Below, piece after piece: positions 1 to 7,867 of a DNA stretch of 64,000 bases. The translations under genes were made by a program, and so were the position numbers. Position 1 is the first letter of the stretch; each line of letters opens with the position of its first letter. A model generated the notes under the pieces. That model was not told where the DNA came from. It made no database searches and worked only from the letters and a program-made list of their open reading frames with translations. The stretch covers positions 248,001 through 312,000 of the forward strand of contig CAKTDA010000007.1 in NCBI GenBank assembly GCA_934541105.1, written 5' to 3'. The stretch comes from an uncultured Luteitalea sp. (GTDB lineage: Bacteria; Acidobacteriota; Vicinamibacteria; Vicinamibacterales; Vicinamibacteraceae).

Positions 1-1822
1 CCTGTCCGGTGCCGGCGACGGCAGGCAGGCCGCTGCAGTCGGCCGGAGCCGGGCACGCGCCGCCGGGCATGTAGCGGCGGCCGACGCCGGCCACCCACGA
101 CCCGTTGGCCACCGCCTCGTAGAACGACGACGCGTTGGTGTAGGTGTCGTTGCGCAGCCAGCGCAGGTTCGTGCCGACCTTCAGCGTGTGGTTGCCCTTG
201 ACCCACGAGAAGTCGTTGACGATGTTGAGGCCCCCGAGCTCGCGGCCGGACGTCGACGTCAGCGCGTCGTAGTTGTCCATGAAGCGGAACGAGGCCTGGC
301 TGTTCTGCTGCCGGCCGATCGTCGCGTCGTTGATCTTCGTGTAGCCGACGCGCAGCGTGTTGACCTTGTTGGCCCCGAGCACCCAGTCGTGCCCGCTCGC
401 GAAGCCCCAGTTCTTCACCTCGCGCGTGGAGTTGGCCGGCAGTCCCGGGAACTGCGGTACCGCGACGATCTGGTCGCGCTGCGTGTTGAACCGCCCGAAC
501 AGCGACTGTCCGCCCGTGATGCGGTAGTCGCCGCGCGCGATGTAGGTGTTGAACTGGTTCTCGAGCGGCGCCGCGAACCGGTAGCCCATGATGTTCAGGC
601 CGTCGCGGCCGTCGAAGTTCGGCAGCGGGTACTGCTGCCAGTACTGCGAGGCCGCCTGGCTGGCCCCGAGCCCCGAGGGATCGACGCGGCGCAGGTCGGC
701 AGGCCCCAGGCCGTACGTGCCGGCCGGCACCGCGTGCGACCCGGTCAGCCCCTGGACCGTGCCGCCGGGGCACGCGGAGGCCACCGCGCAGCGATAGGTC
801 AGCACGCCGTCACGCATCGAGGCCGACGGCACCGCGCGCTCGACCACCGCCTCGCGCTGCTCGCGCTGGCCCTCGTAGTTGAAGAAGTAGAAGAGGCGAT
901 CCTTCGCGATGGGCCCGCCGATCGACCCGCCGAAGATGTTCTTGTCGAGCAGGGGCGGTTTGCTGGGGTCCCCCTCGCGCAGCTGCGTGAGCTTGTTGAA
1001 GTACTCGTTGGACGAGAAGCGCGTGTCGCGGTTGACGTAGTAGCCCGCCCCGCGCAGGTTGTTGGTCCCGCTCTTGGTCACGAGCGACACCTGGGGCCCT
1101 GACGACCGCCCCCCCTCCGCACCGTACGAACTTGTCGTCACGCGGAACTCCTGCACCGAGTCGAGCGTCAGGCGCAGCACCGACGTGAACGCGTTCTGGT
1201 TCTGGTTGTCGTTGACGTCGATGCCGTCGAGCGTGACGTTGCTCTGGTCCGCGCGCGCGCCGCTCACCGACCCGTACCGCGGATCGACCGTCGTCTCCGG
1301 GTTCGACTTCGGGATGTAGACCACGCCGGTCTGGAGCGAGAGCAGGCCGACCGGGTTCCGCGCCTCGAGGGGCAGGCTCCGGATCTGGGCCTCGCGAATC
1401 ACGTTGCCGAGGCTGGCGTCTGTCGCGTTAATCGCGGGTGCCTCGGCGAGCACCTGCACGCTTTCCTCGATGCCTCCCACCGCCAGCGACACGTCCACGC
1501 GCTGCGACGAGTCGGTGTTCAGCGTGACGCGCTCGACGATGCTGGTCTTGAAGCCGGCGAGTTCGACCTTGATGTCGTAGACGCCGGGGGGCACCGCGAT
1601 GAAGCTGTAACTGCCGTTCTCGCCGCTGATCGTGTCGCGGCTGATGCCCGTCGCGGCGCTCGAGAGCGTGACCGTTGCACCGGGGACGGCACTTTTCTGG
1701 TCGTCGGTGACCACGCCCGAGAGTGCGGCCGTTCCTGTCTGCGCCGCGGCCGTCACCGGCACGATCAGCAACGCCGCGGCTGCCAGCAGGCCCGCCACGA
1801 GCGTTGGGAGAGAAGCCCTCAC
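1..1822 (-). CDS. Oar-like TonB-dependent receptor, carboxypeptidase-regulatory domain (partial)
   Basis: The reading frame is open from a GTG at 1822 to the window edge, about 607 codons, so the C-terminus is missing. A strong AGGAGG sits six bases before the GTG. Residues 1-28 form a Sec signal peptide ending AAAQ. Residues about 31-115 are a CarboxypepD_reg beta-sandwich (GVVTDDQKSAVPGATVTL, then NGSYSFIAVPPGVYDIKV). A plug-like region follows (VTLDGIDVNDNQNQ, then VSLVTKSGTNNLRG), and after it the start of the barrel. These are marks of the large Oar/SusC-like outer-membrane receptors abundant in Acidobacteriota, usually around 1000 residues. The substrate cannot be read from the sequence. 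It stands alone, with no partner gene visible in the window. Confidence 0.9.
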   Translation of the reverse strand, partial: MRASLPTLVAGLLAAAALLIVPVTAAAQTGTAALSGVVTDDQKSAVPGATVTLSSAATGISRDTISGENGSYSFIAVPPGVYDIKVELAGFKTSIVERVTLNTDSSQRVDVSLAVGGIEESVQVLAEAPAINATDASLGNVIREAQIRSLPLEARNPVGLLSLQTGVVYIPKSNPETTVDPRYGSVSGARADQSNVTLDGIDVNDNQNQNAFTSVLRLTLDSVQEFRVTTSSYGAEGGRSSGPQVSLVTKSGTNNLRGAGYYVNRDTRFSSNEYFNKLTQLREGDPSKPPLLDKNIFGGSIGGPIAKDRLFYFFNYEGQREQREAVVERAVPSASMRDGVLTYRCAVASACPGGTVQGLTGSHAVPAGTYGLGPADLRRVDPSGLGASQAASQYWQQYPLPNFDGRDGLNIMGYRFAAPLENQFNTYIARGDYRITGGQSLFGRFNTQRDQIVAVPQFPGLPANSTREVKNWGFASGHDWVLGANKVNTLRVGYTKINDATIGRQQNSQASFRFMDNYDALTSTSGRELGGLNIVNDFSWVKGNHTLKVGTNLRWLRNDTYTNASSFYEAVANGSWVAGVGRRYMPGGACPAPADCSGLPAVAGTGQ

Positions 1823-2030
1823 GTTCCACCTCCTGCTGCCGAAAGCCGACAACCAGACGGAAACGCAAGTGGGACCGCGCACGCCCGGAACGCCGACTGC
1901 TTACACGTCGATCGGAATGGCCGCAAGGATGCGGCGCGGGCAGGTCGAAAGTCAAGAAGCCACCACCGCAGAACGGCCTCCTGCGGGGGCAGGAACGCAG
2001 GCGACAGGGATGAACGGCCGGAAACCGTCG

Positions 2031-2576
2031 TCAGCCCGTGGCCTTCCACACGAGGAAGAGGCTCACGAGCACGAGGCCGATCGGCGCGCGGTACTCCTTG
2101 TTGCGCCAGACGCGCGACGGCGAGAACCGGCGCGACACGGTCGGCAACGCTCCCTCCGCATAGCGATCGTAGGTGTCGCCGAACGTCGCCCGGAGGTAGG
2201 CCTCCTCGGTCGTGATCGCCGATCGGAGCGTGGCCCCCAGGTAGAGGGCGATGAGGGCCGCGACGATCCAGTGGTCGGAGGCCACGGCAAGGCCTACCCC
2301 CATCAGCGTCGACCCGAGATACAGCGGATGGCGCGTGAACCGGTACGGCCCCGAGGTCGTGACCTCGCGGCTCTTCTCGAGGTGTCCCGCCGCCCAGATG
2401 CGGAGGGCCTGCCCGACGACCGCAATCGGCAGGCCGACCTGCAGGGACGGAATCGAGGGCCGCGCGAGCCAGAGCACGAGGGCCGATGCCGCAAACCCGA
2501 GCGGCACGCGCCAGCGTGCAAACCCGGCCCGCGGCGAGGCCGGCGGGGCGGGGCGCGGCGGTGTCGCCGGTCTCAT
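2031..2576 (-). CDS. Isoprenylcysteine carboxyl methyltransferase (ICMT)-like membrane methyltransferase
   Basis: This 181-residue membrane protein has the ICMT/PEMT-family signature near its middle (GPYRFTRHPLYLG) and the later FGDTYDRYAEGALP element. Hydrophobic segments lie around residues 25-75 and 100-130. In the family, this motif binds S-adenosylmethionine at the membrane; prokaryotic members methylate small or lipid substrates that are mostly unknown. I chose the ATG at 2576 because it overlaps the stop of the upstream heptosyltransferase in an ATGA arrangement. A longer frame to 2720 would run antisense-like through that gene. As the last gene of the heptose operon it may modify an envelope lipid, but that is inference only. 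Confidence 0.82.
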   Translation of the reverse strand: MRPATPPRPAPPASPRAGFARWRVPLGFAASALVLWLARPSIPSLQVGLPIAVVGQALRIWAAGHLEKSREVTTSGPYRFTRHPLYLGSTLMGVGLAVASDHWIVAALIALYLGATLRSAITTEEAYLRATFGDTYDRYAEGALPTVSRRFSPSRVWRNKEYRAPIGLVLVSLFLVWKATG

Positions 2577-3571
2577 GCCGCCTCCAGTCGTGCCACGGCA
2601 GCCGCGGCCACGGCATCGGGAGTGACGCGATCGAGGCACCACGCCTCGGCGGTGCACCGGCGCTTGAAGACGCAGGCGCAGGACTCGTGCGCCGACACCG
2701 TGAGGTCCCGCGCGTCCCACGGCCCGTTGCGATCCGGCGGCGTGGGCCCGTACAACCCGACGAGTGGCGTACCGACGGCCCCTGCCAGGTGCAGCGGGCC
2801 CGTGTCTCCCGAGATCACGAGCCGCGCGGCCCGGGCGAGCGCCAGCATCTCGACGAGGTTGGTCTGCGGCGCCATGTGCGCACTGCCCCCCGACGCCCGC
2901 GCGACCGACGCCGCGAGTGTCGCTTCACCCGGCCCCCAGAGCACCGCACTTCGCAGTCCCGTGCGCTCGTGGACGACACGCGCCACCTCGCCGAACCGCT
3001 CGGCAGGCCACTGCTTGTTCGGCCACGCCGCACCGGGGTTGAGGAGCACGAACGGCGCGTCACCGTCAAGTCCGAGAATCTCGCGGGTGCACGGCACCAC
3101 GGGCGTCTCCGGAACGCGCAGCGGGAAGCGGCGGGCACGCGACGTCACGCCGACGAGCGGGAGCAGCGAGAGGTTCTTGTCGATGACGTGCCCGCTGCCG
3201 TCACCACCCGTCGCCGAGTACGCGAATGCCGCGGCGGGCTCGCGCAGGAGGTGCCGCGAGAAGCCGATCACGCGCCGCGCGCCGCTCAACCTGGCCACGG
3301 CGGCCGATTTCAGCAGCCCCTGCAGGTCGAGGCAGACGTCGTACCGCTCGCGTCGCACCTCGCGGATGGCCCGCGCACCGGCACGCCGGTCGAGCGGATG
3401 GACCCGATCGAGGCCCTCCACGAGTTCGAGCAGGGGCGCAAGTCGCGGGTGCACGAGCCAGCCGATGCGCGCCGAGGGACAGGCCTCACGGAGTGCCGCG
3501 ACGACCGGCATCGCATGGACGACGTCGCCGAGTGCGCCGAGCCGCACGACGAGGAACGACTCGGCGCTCAC
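2573..3571 (-). CDS. waaC: Glycosyltransferase family 9, heptosyltransferase I-like
   Basis: The 332-residue protein opens with the GT9 motif VVRLGALGDVVHAMP at residues 8-22. Near residue 255 it carries SGDTGPLHLAGAVGTP, the ADP-heptose binding loop, followed by LYGPTPPDRNGPW. The C-terminus holds a cysteine-rich stretch (CACVFKRRC...WC). The family transfers L-glycero-D-manno-heptose from ADP-heptose to the Kdo of lipopolysaccharide on the inner leaflet of the cytoplasmic membrane. The gene overlaps its neighbours on both sides (ATGA with the ICMT-like gene; GTGA-type coupling with the adenylyltransferase), and all enzymes for making ADP-heptose except GmhA and the epimerase lie just upstream. 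The exact acceptor (WaaC versus WaaQ or other) is not proven. Confidence 0.88.
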   Translation of the reverse strand: MSAESFLVVRLGALGDVVHAMPVVAALREACPSARIGWLVHPRLAPLLELVEGLDRVHPLDRRAGARAIREVRRERYDVCLDLQGLLKSAAVARLSGARRVIGFSRHLLREPAAAFAYSATGGDGSGHVIDKNLSLLPLVGVTSRARRFPLRVPETPVVPCTREILGLDGDAPFVLLNPGAAWPNKQWPAERFGEVARVVHERTGLRSAVLWGPGEATLAASVARASGGSAHMAPQTNLVEMLALARAARLVISGDTGPLHLAGAVGTPLVGLYGPTPPDRNGPWDARDLTVSAHESCACVFKRRCTAEAWCLDRVTPDAVAAAAVARLEAA

Positions 3572-4026
3572 GTAAGCCTGGCGACGATGTCGCGCGTCGA
3601 GTGGTGCTTGGGATCGCCGACGATGGCCGTCCGGCCTCCGTAGGCCTGCACGATGGCACGCTCGGGAACCGTCTCGACGGTGTAGTCGGTGCCCTTGCAG
3701 TGCACGTCGGGACGCAGCGCCTCGAGGAGCGGCCCGACGTTCAGTTCGTCGAACACCACGACGTAGTCCACGCCGCGGATCGCATCCACGAGTTCGGCGC
3801 GCTCGGCTTCTCCGACGATCGGGCGATCGGCGCCCTTCAACTGCCTCACCGCCGCATCGTCGTTGACGGCGACGACGAGCACGTCGGCCTCCTGCGCCGC
3901 GCCCTGGAGGTAGCGCAGGTGCCCCACGTGCAGCAGGTCGAACACGCCGTTCGCGAGCGCAATCGACTGCCCGTCGGCGCGGTGGACGGCGACGCGGGCC
4001 AGCAGGTCGTCGCGCGAGACGATCAC
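3568..4026 (-). CDS. rfaE2: D-glycero-beta-D-manno-heptose 1-phosphate adenylyltransferase
   Basis: The 152-residue protein is a stand-alone nucleotidyltransferase equal to the C-terminal half of HldE. Residues about 26-41 read ANGVFDLLHVGHLRYL, including the HVGH (HxGH) nucleotide-binding motif, and the C-terminal STRD element near residue 143 is the second phosphate contact. It converts heptose 1-phosphate and ATP to ADP-heptose in the cytoplasm. In E. coli the kinase and adenylyltransferase are fused; here they are separate overlapping genes, as in many Acidobacteriota and Helicobacter-type operons. The stop of the upstream kinase overlaps its start. Confidence 0.93.
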   Translation of the reverse strand: MIVSRDDLLARVAVHRADGQSIALANGVFDLLHVGHLRYLQGAAQEADVLVVAVNDDAAVRQLKGADRPIVGEAERAELVDAIRGVDYVVVFDELNVGPLLEALRPDVHCKGTDYTVETVPERAIVQAYGGRTAIVGDPKHHSTRDIVARLT

Positions 4027-5036
4027 CGGTCGCCCTCGATGGCCGCGCGGAGTTCGTCGCGGCTCACGGTCGCGGTGCCGCGCTTCATCACGACAAGGCC
4101 GCCCGCGTAGTTGGCAAGGCGCGCGGCATCCTCCATCGACGACCCGGCGGCAAGCGCAGACGTCACCGTGGCAATCACGGTGTCGCCGGCACCGGTGACG
4201 TCGGCAATCTCGTCGGAACCGTGGATCGGGACGTGGACGGTCGGCCGATCGCGCTCGAAGAGGGCCATGCCGCGGCTGCCGCGCGTGATGAGCACGGCAT
4301 CCATGCGGGTCGTGTCGAGCACTGTGCGGCCCGCCTTCTCGAGCACGCGCGGATCGTCGTCGATGCGGACGCCGAGCATGGCCTCGACCTCGGACTCGTT
4401 CGGCGTGGACGCGGTGAGCCCCGAGTAGCGCGCGAGGTCGTACCGCGAGTCGAGCAGCACCGGGACACGGCGGCCCTTCCGCTCGCGCAGCGTCCGCCTG
4501 ACGTGGCGGACGAGCGCCGGCGTCACGACACCGGCGCCGTAGTCCGACACGAGGACCGCATCGCAGCGGCGCAGCGCGGCGTCGAGACGCGTGCCCCAGG
4601 CCGCATGAACCGCACGCGCGGGGATGGGAGTGCCCTTGCGATCGATGCGCACGACCTGCTGCTTGGCCGAGTGGATGCCGCCCGCGAGCACGCGCGTCTT
4701 CGTCGTGGTGACGTGGTCGGCCAGACGCACCACGCCTCGCGCATCGATGCCCGCGTCCGTGAGCGAGGCGACGAGCCGCGCACCCTGTTGGTCGCGGCCG
4801 ACGCAGCCGAAGACCTGGGTGCGGACGCCGAGGGCCGCGACGTTGCAGGCCGCGTTGCCGGCGCCGCCGGGCACGATCTGGCTCGTGTCGTACTCGAGGA
4901 TCAGCACCGGCGCTTCGCGCGAGACGCGCGCGACGCGCCCGTAGAGGAACTCGTCGGCCGCGATGTCGCCGATGACGACCGTGCGGAGGCCTGCGAGCGC
5001 GTCGAGCGTGGCAAGGAGCCGTGGCTGTGCGGTCAT
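4023..5036 (-). CDS. rfaE1: D-glycero-beta-D-manno-heptose-7-phosphate kinase
   Basis: The 337-residue PfkB/ribokinase-family kinase phosphorylates heptose 7-phosphate to the 1,7-bisphosphate. Visible motifs are GGAGNAACNVAALG near residues 57-70 (substrate side), and DVTGAGDTVIA near residue 280, which contains the catalytic aspartate and anion hole. NESE upstream is the typical Mg-binding region. I chose ATG 5036 because it overlaps the gmhB stop in an ATGA arrangement. The open frame continues to 5294, but that extension lies inside gmhB and is arginine-rich noise. Confidence 0.93.
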   Translation of the reverse strand: MTAQPRLLATLDALAGLRTVVIGDIAADEFLYGRVARVSREAPVLILEYDTSQIVPGGAGNAACNVAALGVRTQVFGCVGRDQQGARLVASLTDAGIDARGVVRLADHVTTTKTRVLAGGIHSAKQQVVRIDRKGTPIPARAVHAAWGTRLDAALRRCDAVLVSDYGAGVVTPALVRHVRRTLRERKGRRVPVLLDSRYDLARYSGLTASTPNESEVEAMLGVRIDDDPRVLEKAGRTVLDTTRMDAVLITRGSRGMALFERDRPTVHVPIHGSDEIADVTGAGDTVIATVTSALAAGSSMEDAARLANYAGGLVVMKRGTATVSRDELRAAIEGDR

Positions 5037-5611
5037 CGGGCGTGGCGAAGGAGCCAGGCGGTGGCTTCCATGAGGTCCTCGGCGACGAGGGACGCCGTGA
5101 CGCCGGAGACGGGTCGCGCCTCCGCGCTGCGGCCGTACCCGGTGCGCACGAGGATGCCGCCGGCGAGGCCTGCGCGGGCGGCGAGCGCCACGTCGGCCCA
5201 GCGGTCGCCGATCATCCACGAGCGCGCGAGGTCGATGCCGAGGTCTGTGGCGGCGGCGCGGACGAGGCCGGGCTCCGGCTTGCGGCAGTCGCACGCGATG
5301 GCCAGGGCTGGCACCTCCCCGCCCGGATGGTGCGGGCAGAAGTAGTAGCCGTCGATGCCCGCCCCGGCACGCACGAGCCGGGCCTGGAGCGCGTCGTGGG
5401 CCTGCCGGACGAACGGTTCGTCGAAGAGGCCGCGCGCAATCCCGCCCTGGTTCGTGATCACGACGAGGCGGAAGCCGCCCCGTGCGAGCAGCCGCAGGGC
5501 GTCGGCGGTCCAGGGGAACGGCGCGATCCGGTCGAGGCTGTCGAGGTATCCGGCCTCCTCGATGAGGGTGCCGTCGCGGTCGAGGAAGACCGCGGGTCCG
5601 AGGGACGACAT
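5033..5611 (-). CDS. gmhB: D-glycero-beta-D-manno-heptose 1,7-bisphosphate 7-phosphatase
   Basis: The 192-residue HAD-superfamily phosphatase has motif I FLDRDGTLIEEAGYL near residues 9-22, motif II in VITNQGGIARG, and the GmhB zinc-binding element CPHHPGG followed by CDCRKPEPGL. It removes the 7-phosphate in ADP-heptose synthesis. I prefer ATG 5611 to the longer frame to 5650. A TACCAT box ends eight bases before it, suggesting a leaderless transcript, and the longer frame would reach into the divergent symporter start. This is the first gene of the heptose operon 5611-2031. GmhA is not in the window. Confidence 0.92.
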   Translation of the reverse strand: MSSLGPAVFLDRDGTLIEEAGYLDSLDRIAPFPWTADALRLLARGGFRLVVITNQGGIARGLFDEPFVRQAHDALQARLVRAGAGIDGYYFCPHHPGGEVPALAIACDCRKPEPGLVRAAATDLGIDLARSWMIGDRWADVALAARAGLAGGILVRTGYGRSAEARPVSGVTASLVAEDLMEATAWLLRHAR

Positions 5612-5619
5612 CGGGACAG

Positions 5620-5625
5620 ATGGTA
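5620..5625 (-). promoter_or_regulatory. Candidate -10 box of the heptose operon
   Basis: On the minus strand the box reads TACCAT and ends eight bases before the gmhB ATG. No convincing -35 box is visible. It sits inside a short inverted repeat, GGTAC and GTACC around seven bases (about 5622-5638), which also lies in front of the divergent symporter and could be an operator. Confidence 0.4.
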
Positions 5626-5649
5626 CCGCTGTAGTACCCTGAGCCGCCA

Positions 5650-7089
5650 ATGGTCCTGAACTGGCTGGATTACGCCGTGATCGCGGGTTACGTGCTGGCG
5701 CTGACGGCCTTCGGCACCTACTTCGCGCGCTTCCAGCGGTCCACCAAGGACTACTTCCTCACCGGGCGATCCGTGCCGTGGTGGGCGATCTGCTTCACGG
5801 TGGTCGCCACCGAGACGAGCACCATCACGTTCATCGGCGTGCCGGCGGCCGCCTACACCGGCAACATGGCCTTCCTCCAGTTGCCGATCGGCTACGTCAT
5901 CGGCCGACTGATCGTCTCGGCGCTGTTCCTGCCGGCGTACTTCCGCGGCGACCTGATGACGTCGTACCAGCTGCTCGAGTGGCGGTTCGGCCCGGGTGTC
6001 CGATCGGCGGGTGCGGCCATCTTCCTCGTCACGCGGTCGCTCGCGGACGGCATCCGCCTCTTCACGACCGCGCTCGTGATTGCCGTCGTCACGGGCATCC
6101 CTGTGCCATGGACCGTCGTCCTGCTCGGCACCGCCATGATCGTCTACACGATGTACGGCGGATCGGCGGCGGTGATCTGGACCGACGTCGTGCAGATGTT
6201 CGTCTACCTCGCCGGCGCGCTGATCGTGTTCTTCGCACTGCTGTACGGCATCGACGGCGGGTGGGCGACGGTGCTCGAGACGGGACGGGCTGCCGGCAAG
6301 TTCGCGATCTTCGACTTCGACCTCGACTTCTCGAAGGTCTACACGTTCTGGGCGGGCCTCGTGGGCGGCGTGGCGCTGACGCTCGCGACGCACGGCACCG
6401 ACCAGTTCCTCGTGCAGCGGCTGCTCTCGGCGCCGTCGGCGCGCGATGCGGGTCGCGGTCTCGTGCTGAGCGGCGTGCTCGTGATGGCGCAGTTCGCGCT
6501 GTTCCTCGTGATTGGCGTGATGCTGTTCACGTACTACCAGCAGGTGCCCCTGCCCGAGCTCGGCCGTCCTGACGAGATCCTGCCGCGCTTCGTGATCAAC
6601 ACACTGCCCAACGGCGTCTCGGGCTTCATCGTCGCGGCGATCGTCGCGGCGGCGCTGTCGCCGTCGATCAACGCCATGGCGGCGACGACGGTCAACGACT
6701 TCTACCTGCGGTACGTGAACGAGACGGCCGACGAGCAGACGACGATGCGGGTCTCGCACCGGGCGACGCTGTTCTGGGGCGTGGTGCAGCTGATCGTGGC
6801 GCTCGGCGCGCAGTGGATGGATCGATCGGTGCTCGATGCCGGGTTGTCGATCCTGTCGCTGACGGCGGGGCCGGTGCTCGGCGCGTTCCTCGTGGGGTTC
6901 GCGACCACGCGCGTCAGCGCGGGCGCGATGCTGACGGGCATGGCGGTCGGCATGGTGCTGCTGACGTACCTGTGGATGGCGACGCCCGTCGCCTGGACCT
7001 GGTACGCCTTCATCGGATCGGCCGTGACTGCCCTCACCGCGCTCGCGGCGAGTGTCGTGATGCCGCGCCCCCGTGAGGTGGAGGCCTGA
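5650..7089 (+). CDS. Sodium:solute symporter (SSS family)
   Basis: The 479-residue protein is almost entirely hydrophobic, with about 13 transmembrane helices. It starts with the family-typical DYAVIAGYVLALTAFGTYFA and STKDYFLTGRSVPWWAI. Later, VVATETSTITFIG and ALSPSINAMAATTVNDFY correspond to the Na+-binding helices TM1 and TM8 of the LeuT fold. Such proteins import sugars, amino acids, vitamins or carboxylates with Na+; the substrate cannot be told. It is a single gene, divergent from gmhB with only 38 bases between the start codons. A TACCCT box nine bases before the ATG may drive it. Confidence 0.9.
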   Translation: MVLNWLDYAVIAGYVLALTAFGTYFARFQRSTKDYFLTGRSVPWWAICFTVVATETSTITFIGVPAAAYTGNMAFLQLPIGYVIGRLIVSALFLPAYFRGDLMTSYQLLEWRFGPGVRSAGAAIFLVTRSLADGIRLFTTALVIAVVTGIPVPWTVVLLGTAMIVYTMYGGSAAVIWTDVVQMFVYLAGALIVFFALLYGIDGGWATVLETGRAAGKFAIFDFDLDFSKVYTFWAGLVGGVALTLATHGTDQFLVQRLLSAPSARDAGRGLVLSGVLVMAQFALFLVIGVMLFTYYQQVPLPELGRPDEILPRFVINTLPNGVSGFIVAAIVAAALSPSINAMAATTVNDFYLRYVNETADEQTTMRVSHRATLFWGVVQLIVALGAQWMDRSVLDAGLSILSLTAGPVLGAFLVGFATTRVSAGAMLTGMAVGMVLLTYLWMATPVAWTWYAFIGSAVTALTALAASVVMPRPREVEA

Positions 7090-7125
7090 AGACGTAGGCG
7101 GCGGAGGACGATGAAGGGGGAGAGT

Positions 7126-7156
7126 CCGTCGATGTGAACATCGACGGCTACGAACC
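7126..7156 (+). repeat. REP-like palindrome A
   Basis: Perfect 10-base arms CCGTCGATGT and ACATCGACGG surround GA, followed by the tail CTACGAACC. It lies 3' of the symporter gene and is the first of four copies around the transposase. Confidence 0.85.
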
Positions 7157-7176
7157 ACCCTGCCGGCGGCGGATTT

Positions 7177-7207
7177 CCGTCGATGTAAACATCGACGGCT
7201 ACGAACC
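7177..7207 (+). repeat. REP-like palindrome B
   Basis: It has the same arms as copy A (CCGTCGATGT and ACATCGACGG), but the loop is AA. The tail is CTACGAACC, after which the tail is partly repeated (TACGAACCACGAACG). It is in direct orientation to copy A, about 50 bases downstream. Confidence 0.85.
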
Positions 7208-7237
7208 TACGAACCACGAACGGCGGGCCCTTCCAGG

Positions 7238-7268
7238 GGTTCGTAGGTGTCGACCTTCAGGTCGACAC
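7238..7268 (-). repeat. REP-like palindrome C, inverted, at the 3' end of the transposase
   Basis: Read on the minus strand, arms GTGTCGACCT and AGGTCGACAC flank GA and are followed by CTACGAACC. The inner stem differs from copies A and B (ACCT for ATGT), but both arms changed together. The transposase stop codon lies in the loop of this palindrome. Confidence 0.82.
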
Positions 7269-7760
7269 TCGACACGACCTCGTCGACGCATCCCCCTGAC
7301 GCCGAAGCACCCACCGGAGGGGATTGGTCGCCATGTATTCGAGCAGCCTGTCCCGCTCTTCCTGTGAGCGCACGATCCGATCGTGAAACCCACGCTGCCA
7401 CACAGGTGCCGCGGGGCTGGTCACGCGGGTCGCCCGCGCGACCAGCGTGGCTCGCGCCTTCACCTCGCGCACCAGGAGGGCGACGTGAGGCGCCGGGGCG
7501 TCGCACAGCCCGACGTCGATGAGTGCGTGCACGTGGTTCGGCATCACGACGAAGGCGCTGGCATCGATTCCGGAATGGCGTCGGCCCAGCTCGCGCAGGC
7601 CGTCCGCAACCGCCTGTCCGACTGGCGTCAGGCAGACGGCGTCGCCCGTCACCTGGCCGAGGATCTCGCAGAGCCCGCGCCGGTGCAGGGCCCATGCCAG
7701 CGCGCGGGTCGAGACGGACCGCCTGGACCTCCTCGGTAAAGGTGCCCCACGCGCAACCAC
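7257..7760 (-). CDS. REP-associated tyrosine transposase (RAYT, Y1/HUH family)
   Basis: The reading frame of 167 codons contains the HUH motif in VVMPNHVHALI. It also has VWQRGFHDRIVRSQEERDRLLEYMATNPLRW, whose Tyr in the EYxxxNP element is the likely nucleophile. Both are signatures of the IS200/IS605-like Y1_Tnp domain. In known systems these single-strand nucleases act on REP palindromes. The N-terminus is uncertain: the usual YFVTVCT strand is not clear in the first 35 codons, so the ATG at 7760 may be wrong or the N-terminus decayed. Palindrome copies C and D bracket the gene in inverted orientation with their tails pointing outwards. It separates the heptose and lipid A operons. Confidence 0.75.
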   Translation of the reverse strand: MVARGAPLPRRSRRSVSTRALAWALHRRGLCEILGQVTGDAVCLTPVGQAVADGLRELGRRHSGIDASAFVVMPNHVHALIDVGLCDAPAPHVALLVREVKARATLVARATRVTSPAAPVWQRGFHDRIVRSQEERDRLLEYMATNPLRWVLRRQGDASTRSCRVST

Positions 7761-7818
7761 GGTTTCAGGCCGGAGCTTCCGGTTGGCGTCTTCCAGTTGG
7801 CGTGCGGCGGCGAGCGAA

Positions 7819-7849
7819 CCGTCGATGTGAACATCGACGGCTACGAACC
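7819..7849 (+). repeat. REP-like palindrome D, upstream of the transposase
   Basis: Arms CCGTCGATGT and ACATCGACGG surround GA, with tail CTACGAACC; it is identical to copy A over the whole element. It is inverted relative to copy C at the other end of the transposase gene and lies 18 bases from the waaF stop. Confidence 0.85.
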
Positions 7850-7867
7850 CTCAGGGCCGCCGGTCTT

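Noticed and set aside
1428..1955. Minus-strand frame of 175 codons over the receptor start
   Set aside because: It is in another frame than the receptor, whose signal peptide, GTG start and strong ribosome-binding site are clear.
5458..7158. Minus-strand frame of 566 codons across the symporter gene
   Set aside because: It is Arg/His/Asp-rich with no domain, and it is antisense to a clear membrane transporter. This is typical of GC-rich shadow frames.
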